Below, one piece after another: positions 58,480 to 64,000 of a stretch of DNA of 64,000 bases. The stretch lies in the NCBI RefSeq assembly GCF_900095735.1, contig NZ_FNLO01000003.1, forward strand, positions 124,001 through 188,000. Reading direction: 5' to 3'. Origin of the DNA: Chitinasiproducens palmae. Lineage in GTDB: Bacteria > Pseudomonadota > Gammaproteobacteria > Burkholderiales > Burkholderiaceae. A program made the translations under genes and the position numbers. Under the pieces are notes generated by a model. The model made no database searches. It had not been told where the DNA came from and saw only the letters and a list, made by a program, of their open reading frames with translations. Within the stretch, counting starts at the first letter, position 1. Every line of letters begins with the position of its first letter.

Positions 58480-59631
58480 TCAATCACCACCGGGCGCCGC
58501 CGCGTCGACCAACGGCGGAATGTCGATCTGTGGCAAACGACGCGCCTCGGCCGGATTCGGACCGGTGCGTCGATGAAACGGTTCGAGCTTCTGCGCCTGT
58601 CCGGTCTGCAGTGCCCGCTCGATTGCGGCCAATACTCGCACATCCGCCAAGCCTTCCTCGCCCGACGGCTCCGGGTCGCGGCCGTCGATCACGCACGCCG
58701 AGAAATACTGGAGTTCACCACCGAACTGGTCGGTCTCCGGGAAGTCGACCGACTCGGTCTTGCCGTCGCGCGTAACCTTCAGCGACAGTGCGACGCCAGG
58801 GCCGAAGCCGAAAGCCGGCTGGGCAAAGATGTCGCCGCTGGCACCGACGATTCGATAGTGTTCGGCGGCATCAGCACCATAGGACACGGTGAATTGCGCG
58901 AGTCGATCGCCGGGAAAGCGTAACGTCACCGCGACCGTATCGTGAAAGTCGAAAGGCAGCGTTGCCCGCTTCACACCGACCGCCGACACTTCGATCGGTT
59001 CTGCGCCGAACAGGCTGCGTGCCGCATTCAATGGATAGGGACCCATGTCTGGCACAGGGCCCGCCCAGAAACCATGCCGCGCGCGATGGTTGGCCGCTTC
59101 GACCTTTTGCGAGAACGCCGCACTGAAGTAGCGCGGCTCGCCAATCTCGCCGGCGCGCACGCGCGCGATCGCGTCGAGGGTAGCGGGTTCGAAATGGAGG
59201 CGGTAGGCGATCATCAGCTTTGCGCCACTCTTGCGCGCGGCCGCGCGTATCGCCTCGCACTCCGTTTCGGACACAGCCATCGGCTTTTCCAACAGCACGT
59301 GCAAACCTGCCTCCAGCGCGGCGATCGCGTAATCGTGATGCATCCAGTTCGGAAGCGCCAGATAGACCGCGTCCGCCACCTTCGCGTCGAGGAACGCCTG
59401 ATAGTCGTCGTAACCGAACACGTGCTCGATGCCGTAGCGTTGCGACAGCACCCTGGCCTTTTCGACATCCCCCGTCACGAGCGCCGTCATGCGCGAGTTG
59501 CCGGTGTGGGCGACCGCCGGCATGAACGCCGCCTGTGCAATCCAGCCCGCGCCGACGACTGCATAACGCACATTGCGTCCCTTGCTCGCGTTCACTCCGC
59601 CCTGCGCCACTTGCCGAGCTTCTCCCGCCAT
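58480..59631 (-). CDS. Gfo/Idh/MocA family oxidoreductase
   Basis: A 383-residue NAD(P)-dependent sugar or inositol dehydrogenase-like protein. The Rossmann motif GAGWIAQ begins near residue 27, and the family signature LLEKPMAV follows. The C-terminal Gfo/Idh domain includes the substrate-site His region HGFWAGPVPDMGPYPLNAAR. AGGAGA lies 6 bases before the ATG at 59631, which decides this start over a longer frame. The substrate is unknown; no sugar genes are nearby. Confidence 0.9.
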   Translation of the reverse strand: MAGEARQVAQGGVNASKGRNVRYAVVGAGWIAQAAFMPAVAHTGNSRMTALVTGDVEKARVLSQRYGIEHVFGYDDYQAFLDAKVADAVYLALPNWMHHDYAIAALEAGLHVLLEKPMAVSETECEAIRAAARKSGAKLMIAYRLHFEPATLDAIARVRAGEIGEPRYFSAAFSQKVEAANHRARHGFWAGPVPDMGPYPLNAARSLFGAEPIEVSAVGVKRATLPFDFHDTVAVTLRFPGDRLAQFTVSYGADAAEHYRIVGASGDIFAQPAFGFGPGVALSLKVTRDGKTESVDFPETDQFGGELQYFSACVIDGRDPEPSGEEGLADVRVLAAIERALQTGQAQKLEPFHRRTGPNPAEARRLPQIDIPPLVDAAAPGGD

Positions 59632-59716
59632 TGCCGTCTCCTGATCAGCGATTGCCGAACCTGTCGTCCGGTCGGTGTAACCATGCAAGCGACGTGCCCC
59701 CTCGTCGCTATCCAGA

Positions 59717-59788
59717 CAGTACCGGCAGTAACGGCAGTAACGGCAGTAACGGCAGTAACGGCAGTAACGGCAGTAACGGCAGTGAACG
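59717..59788. repeat. 9-nt tandem array, about 8 units
   Basis: Seven perfect or near-perfect CAGTAACGG units plus a diverged copy, the longest array in the window. It lies in the 297-base gap between the Gfo/Idh gene and the DUF4096 gene, 86 bases upstream of the former. No supported gene covers it. Confidence 0.93.
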
Positions 59789-59928
59789 ATATCGCGCAGT
59801 GCGTTGCCGTTCGCGCTCCGACACATTCGCGCCGCTGCCGCCACGGCAGCCCACGCCGCCGTGACGGGCCAACCAGCGGAGCCACCGCCGCCGCGGTGGG
59901 ATGACGGCAAGCTCGATGCCGGCTGGCT

Positions 59929-60732
59929 TCAGACGGTGACCAAGCTCCGCCGTACGGCAGCGCGCGGCGCGCGCGATCCGGTGCGCACCGACGTGCTTGT
60001 CGGCGTTGCCCGCGTCTCGGCCTTGCCCTTGCCGGTGCGGGTGCCAGTGCCTGTGCCAGTTCCGGAGAGGCGTACGCCGACGCGGGCAAGGGAGCCGCTC
60101 GCGACCGGCGCCGCTTTCGGGATGATGGCGCGGCGCGGCGCGCCGACCAGCTTGGCCGGTTTCGGCGCTTTCACCGGCTTGACTGCCTTCACTACCTTCG
60201 CCGGCACGTCGGTGTCGACGGTGGCCACCGACTTCAGCCGCCTGGTCGATGCGGCCAGCGCATCGATGCGGCCAGCAGCACCGGCGAGCGCCGCGGCACG
60301 CTGAACGACGGCGGCGCGGTGGGACGCAGGAACACGCCGCGCCTGCTCTCGCGCCGAGCGCGCCGCCGCGCCGCCCGACGCGGCGCGTGCCAGCAAGGCG
60401 ATCGGCGCACGCATGCGCGAACTGATCAATTGATTGAACGCGTCCGCCGACGGGCCGAACAGCGTCTTCGCAATATCCTTCATCACGCCGCATTCGTGCC
60501 AATTCTTGAAACGGCGGTGACAGGTTTGATACGACGGATAGCGACGCGGCATCGAGGCCCACGATGCGCCGCTGTACATCACCCACAGCACGGCGTTGAG
60601 AACCGCCCGCGTGTCGCACAGCGGCCGCCCGCGCATGTGCCTGCCCTTGCTGCCGATGCGCCGGTTGAGTTCGGGAATCAAGGTTCGCACGCTGGCCCAC
60701 TGCTCGTCAGTGAGATCGACATAAGGTTTCAT
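59929..60732 (-). CDS. Transposase-derived DUF4096 protein with a histone-like tail
   Basis: A 267-residue protein. Residues 4-95 match the DUF4096 domain found at the start of IS5-type transposases (LTDEQWASVRTLIPE, RGRPLCDTRAVLNAVLWVMYSGASWASMPRRYPSYQTCHRRFKNWHECGVM). The DDE catalytic domain is absent; instead, residues 100-267 are a disordered, Lys/Arg/Ala/Pro-rich tail with KVVKAVKPVKAPKPAK, like histone H1 or AlgP-type tails, plus Gly-Thr repeats. AGGAGACC precedes the ATG. No terminal inverted repeats were seen around it, so this looks like a domesticated DNA-binding domain rather than a mobile element. Confidence 0.78.
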   Translation of the reverse strand: MKPYVDLTDEQWASVRTLIPELNRRIGSKGRHMRGRPLCDTRAVLNAVLWVMYSGASWASMPRRYPSYQTCHRRFKNWHECGVMKDIAKTLFGPSADAFNQLISSRMRAPIALLARAASGGAAARSAREQARRVPASHRAAVVQRAAALAGAAGRIDALAASTRRLKSVATVDTDVPAKVVKAVKPVKAPKPAKLVGAPRRAIIPKAAPVASGSLARVGVRLSGTGTGTGTRTGKGKAETRATPTSTSVRTGSRAPRAAVRRSLVTV

Positions 60733-61412
60733 TGCAGGTCTCCTCGGTCTGAACGACCGCGCATGGCGCGGCTCGATGCGCCGCGATGCGACGCACCGTC
60801 CAAGTTATCGAGAGACGCCAATTTCGAGAATAAGACTAGTCGCAAAACACCGGGATATTTGGCATCGGCCGGACGGTCGGGGCTTGCGCGCCCGTCGGGT
60901 GACCGGGCGAGCACGAAGGCTCACGCTCGGTCGACCGTCGCTACGGTTGCATCGCGCGGTCGATGACCGCGAACGCACTGCGACGTGATCGGAGCATGAC
61001 GGCGGCGCGTGCGGCCCGGTCTGCTCGCGCCGCTCGGTCGAGCGTGAAGGCCTTGGATGCGCTGCGGCGGCGCCTGCCACGGTTTCGATGCGGCATTGAG
61101 AGGGGTTGCGGCGGGGTTGCGGCGGGGCTGCGACGGGGCTGCGATGGAATTGCGATGCGGTGCCCACGTGCTGCGGACGCGGCGCGCATGTGCAGCAGAA
61201 CTGGCGATGGCGGCACGCGCGTCATCGATCGCGGGCGCGCGAGCGCGGTGCGATGCCGGTCGAGCGGCCCACACGCGGAATTCGCACGGCACCGCGTCGT
61301 CTCAATGCGACGAAGGCCGCGTGCGCCTCGGCGACCGGGCGGCCCAGGTCGGGTTGCCGAGCGGCGCGCGCCGCGCCGCTGCCGCCCGTCGACGTATCCG
61401 TTGCCGGTGGGC
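60733..61412. other. Gene-free region with an 11-nt repeat
   Basis: About 680 bases between the DUF4096 gene and zapE. Open frames are short, overlap on both strands and look like nothing known; the 11-nt array is the only structure. Confidence 0.5.
61102..61156. repeat. 11-nt tandem array, 5 units, intergenic
   Basis: Five units of GGGGTTGCGGC that diverge steadily to GGAATTGCGAT, in the gap between the DUF4096 gene and zapE. Confidence 0.85.
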
Positions 61413-62510
61413 TCAGACCAAGCGCTCGGCCGCGCCGCGCCGTTCGGATTCGAGATATTCGCGCGACTGCATTTCCGTGATGCGCGACACCGTGCGGAAG
61501 AATTCATTCGCCATCGGCCCTTCCGTGTACAGCTGCTCGGGCGGCACCGCCGCCGACATCAGCAGCTTGACGCGATGGTCGTACAGCACATCGATCAGCC
61601 AGGTGAAGCGCCGTGCCTCGGAGGCCTGCCGCACGCTCATCTGCGGCACATCGGACAGGATGATGGTGTGGAAGCGGCTGGCCAGTTCGAGATAGTCGTT
61701 TTGCGATCGCGGCCCGCCACACAGCGTTGCGAAGTCGAACCAGACCACGCCGTCGGCGCGGCGCAGCGCACGCAGTTCCCGCTTTTCGATATGCAGCAGC
61801 GGCGATTCGTCGGGCACCGCGACCAAATCGCGGAACGCATGGCGCAGCGCACGATCGGCGTCGCCGCCGAGCGGCGTGTGGTAGGCCTGCACCTGCGAGA
61901 GCGTGCGGCGCCGATAGTCGATGCCGGCGTCGACATTGAGCACGTCCATCTTGTCCTTGATCAGCGCGATCGCGGGCAGCAGACGGTCGCGATGCAGGCC
62001 GTCCGGATACAGCGTGTCCGGTTCATAGTTGGAGGTCATCACGAACTGGACGCCGTTTTCGAACAGCCGGTCGAGCAGCCGGTACAGCATCATCGCGTCG
62101 GCGACATCGGAGACGTGGAATTCGTCGAAGCAGATCAACGCATACTTACGGCCGATCTGACGGGCCAGCTCGTCGAGCGGATCGGCCCGGCCCTTCAGCA
62201 CTTCGAGTTGCCGGTGTACCTCGCGCATGAACTCGTGGAAGTGCAGACGCGTCTTGCGCGTCACCGGCACGACGGTGAAGAAGCTGTCCATCAGGAAGCT
62301 CTTGCCGCGGCCGACCCCGCCCCACAGATACACGCCCTTGGGCGGCGTATCGCGCGCGAACAGGCGCTTGATCGCGTTCGAGCGGCGGTCCTTGTAGGCG
62401 ACCCAGTCGTCGTAGCAGCGCTGCAGCCGATCGACCGCGGCGCGCTGTGCCGCGTCGCTCTGATAGCCCCGCTGGCGCAGTTCGTTGTCGTAGTATTCGC
62501 TGACGTTCAT
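61413..62510 (-). CDS. zapE: Cell division protein ZapE (AFG1-like ATPase)
   Basis: A 365-residue AAA+-type ATPase. Walker A GGVGRGKS is at 64-71 and Walker B YALICFDEFHVSDVADAM follows; VYLWGGVGRGKSFLMDSFF and HFHEFMREVHRQL are family signatures. In E. coli it destabilises FtsZ rings. It lies 128 bases downstream of lpdA on the same strand, separated by a terminator; in other proteobacteria zapE also follows the 2-oxoglutarate dehydrogenase genes. Confidence 0.95.
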   Translation of the reverse strand: MNVSEYYDNELRQRGYQSDAAQRAAVDRLQRCYDDWVAYKDRRSNAIKRLFARDTPPKGVYLWGGVGRGKSFLMDSFFTVVPVTRKTRLHFHEFMREVHRQLEVLKGRADPLDELARQIGRKYALICFDEFHVSDVADAMMLYRLLDRLFENGVQFVMTSNYEPDTLYPDGLHRDRLLPAIALIKDKMDVLNVDAGIDYRRRTLSQVQAYHTPLGGDADRALRHAFRDLVAVPDESPLLHIEKRELRALRRADGVVWFDFATLCGGPRSQNDYLELASRFHTIILSDVPQMSVRQASEARRFTWLIDVLYDHRVKLLMSAAVPPEQLYTEGPMANEFFRTVSRITEMQSREYLESERRGAAERLV

Positions 62511-62552
62511 GGCTCGTCCGGTTCGCCCCGTACCACGCCGGAGCCGGGCAGT

Positions 62553-62584
62553 AAAAAAGGCGGTGCGCCGGATCGGCGACCGCC
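62553..62584 (-). terminator. Terminator between lpdA and zapE
   Basis: The stem GGCGGT/ACCGCC with an internal CGCCGATCCGGCGC secondary stem is followed by six T on the minus strand, 54 bases after the lpdA stop. Confidence 0.85.
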
Positions 62585-62638
62585 CTGCTTCCCGGCCAGG
62601 CAGCCGGGATCGACGCGCCGCAGCCGGCGCGCCGGCGC

Positions 62639-64000
62639 TTACATATTGATCGCGCGCTTGTCGGCTGCCAGGGCCGCCTCACGGACGACTTCGGACAGCG
62701 ACGGATGCGGATGGCAGATCCGGGCGATGTCTTCCGACGCCGCCTTGAATTCCATCGCCACCACCGCTTCCGCGATCAGGTCCGACGCGCCGGCCGAGAC
62801 GATGTGCACGCCGAGGATTTCGTCGGTCTTCGCGTCGGCGATCACCTTGACGAAACCTTCCGGCGCATCGATGCCCAGCGCGCGACCGTTCGCCGCGAAC
62901 GGAAACTGACCGGCCTTGATCTCGCGGCCTTCCTGCTTCAACTGCTGCTCGGTCTTGCCGACCCAGGCGATTTCGGGGGACGTGTAGATGACCCACGGAA
63001 TGCAGTTGTAGTCGATGTGCGGCTTCTGGCCGGCGATGATCTCGGCAACCGCGACGGCTTCGTCCTCGGCCTTGTGCGCGAGCATCGGACCGCGCACCAC
63101 GTCGCCGATCGCGTAAACGTTCGGCAGCGAGGTCTTGCAGTGCGCATCGACGTCGATGAAGCCGCGCTCGTTCGGTGCCAGCCCGATATTTTCGAGACCC
63201 AGGTTGTCGGTGTTCGGCACGCGTCCGACCGACACGATCAGACGATCCGCGTCGAGCGTCTGCGCGTTGCCGTCCCTGTCCGTGTAGGCGATCGAGACAC
63301 CGCTGTCGCTGGTCTTCACTTCGCCGATCTGCACGCCCAGGTTGATCTTCAGTCCCTGCTTCTTGAACTGCTTTTCCGCTTCCTTCGCGACTGCCGCGTC
63401 GGTGGCGGCCAGGAACGTCGGCAACGCTTCGAGGATCGTCACGTCGGCACCCAGGCGGCGCCAGACCGAACCCAGTTCGAGCCCGATCACGCCGGCGCCG
63501 ATCACGGCGAGCTTGGCCGGCACGGTATCGAACGTGAGCGCGCCTTCATTGTCGGAGACGATCCGGTTGTCGACCGGAAGCGACGGCAGATGACGTGCCT
63601 TGGAGCCGGTCGCGATGATCACATTCCGCGCCGTCACGGTTTCGGTGGTCTCGCCGCCGACCTCGATCTTGTAGCCGGCGTCCTGCTTGCCGACGAAGCG
63701 GCCGTGGCCCTTGAGCCAGGTGATCTTGTTCTTCTTGAACAGATACTCGATGCCGCCGGTCATCTTCTTGACGATGCCGTCCTTGCGGGCGTGCATCTTG
63801 GCCAGGTCGATGGTTGCGCCGGACACCGCGATGCCGTGCACCGCGGCATGGTGATTGATCTTCTCGAACTCTTCCGACGACGCCAGCAGCGCCTTCGACG
63901 GGATGCAGCCGACGTTCAGGCAGGTGCCGCCCAGCGCCAGTTCGCCCTTCGGATTCTTCCAGTTTTCGATACACGCGACGCTGAATCCCAGCTGCGCGGC
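62639..64000 (-). CDS. lpdA: Dihydrolipoyl dehydrogenase (E3), 5' end outside the window
   Basis: The last 453 codons of a flavoprotein disulfide reductase that reoxidises lipoyl groups of 2-oxo acid dehydrogenases. The frame is open to the window edge, and near it the redox-active disulfide motif [16 protein letters not shown] is complete. Further on are the NAD-binding [24 protein letters not shown], the second FAD-binding VYAIGDVV, and the C-terminal His-Glu of [12 protein letters not shown]. With zapE next, it is probably the E3 of the 2-oxoglutarate dehydrogenase complex. An internal ATG at 63841 is not the start. Confidence 0.96.
   Translation of the reverse strand, partial: AAQLGFSVACIENWKNPKGELALGGTCLNVGCIPSKALLASSEEFEKINHHAAVHGIAVSGATIDLAKMHARKDGIVKKMTGGIEYLFKKNKITWLKGHGRFVGKQDAGYKIEVGGETTETVTARNVIIATGSKARHLPSLPVDNRIVSDNEGALTFDTVPAKLAVIGAGVIGLELGSVWRRLGADVTILEALPTFLAATDAAVAKEAEKQFKKQGLKINLGVQIGEVKTSDSGVSIAYTDRDGNAQTLDADRLIVSVGRVPNTDNLGLENIGLAPNERGFIDVDAHCKTSLPNVYAIGDVVRGPMLAHKAEDEAVAVAEIIAGQKPHIDYNCIPWVIYTSPEIAWVGKTEQQLKQEGREIKAGQFPFAANGRALGIDAPEGFVKVIADAKTDEILGVHIVSAGASDLIAEAVVAMEFKAASEDIARICHPHPSLSEVVREAALAADKRAINM

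Noticed and set aside
59717-59788. CRISPR array
   Set aside because: The 9-nt units are directly adjacent with no spacers, and no cas genes are present.
59929-60732. Complete IS5-type insertion sequence
   Set aside because: The DDE catalytic part is missing and I found no terminal inverted repeats or target duplication.
62639-63841. A 400-residue lpdA starting at 63841
   Set aside because: The frame continues upstream to the window edge and includes the redox-active CLNVGC motif, so 63841 is internal.

Overview
The window is GC-rich, densely coded chromosomal DNA. Its gene set and protein sequences fit the Burkholderiaceae (Burkholderia/Paraburkholderia/Robbsia-like betaproteobacteria): yfhM-pbpC, yejABEF next to fabI, a glnA-ntrB-ntrC operon, a bifunctional-looking argA, and rnr-rlmB. 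Assignment below family level is not possible from sequence alone. Almost all genes are ordinary core chromosomal genes. There is no prophage, integrase, CRISPR array, rRNA operon or complete insertion sequence.

Layout. 1-9.4 kb: end of a MATE transporter, then an alpha-2-macroglobulin/PBP1C envelope pair. 9.4-12 kb: a gene-poor stretch with a duplicated tRNA-Glu/tRNA-Asp cluster and tRNA-Ala, each with a readable promoter and terminator. 12-15.8 kb: gltX, a patatin-like lipoprotein and an NlpC/P60 endopeptidase. 16-23.4 kb: the yejABEF peptide importer, and fabI with a DUF3072 gene. 23.6-27.4 kb: an EEP-family hydrolase, a phospholipase D/VTT fusion and an unannotated 32-residue membrane protein, resembling the E. 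coli ybhP-ybhO (clsB) pair. 27.6-30.6 kb: a LysR/aldo-keto reductase pair and xth. 30.8-35.4 kb: glnA-ntrB-ntrC, with a sigma-54 promoter and two NtrC-like sites in front of glnA. 35.6-41 kb: rhodanese, a molybdopterin-binding-domain protein, an EI24 membrane protein, sterol desaturase and a beta-propeller protein. 40.4-46.7 kb: hrpA diverging from argA-yggX. 46.7-52.4 kb: an HdeD/papain-like fusion, rpiA, rlmB and rnr. 52.8-56.4 kb: a class V aminotransferase, tRNA-Leu and an M20 amidohydrolase. 56.4-61.4 kb: a gene-poor stretch with a basic low-complexity protein, a Gfo/Idh dehydrogenase and a transposase-derived DUF4096 protein with a histone-like tail. 61.4-64 kb: zapE and lpdA (cut by the window end).

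The most unusual property of the window is a large number of short tandem-repeat arrays. Units inside genes are 9 or 12 nt (frame-neutral); units between genes are mostly 10, 11 or 13 nt. Two arrays contain the stop codon of the gene they abut. The best candidates for something undescribed are this repeat population, the DUF4096/histone-tail protein, the HdeD/papain-like fusion, the 32-residue membrane protein ahead of the phospholipase operon, and a likely ATT start codon for rnr. No complete novel defence or biosynthetic system is visible.
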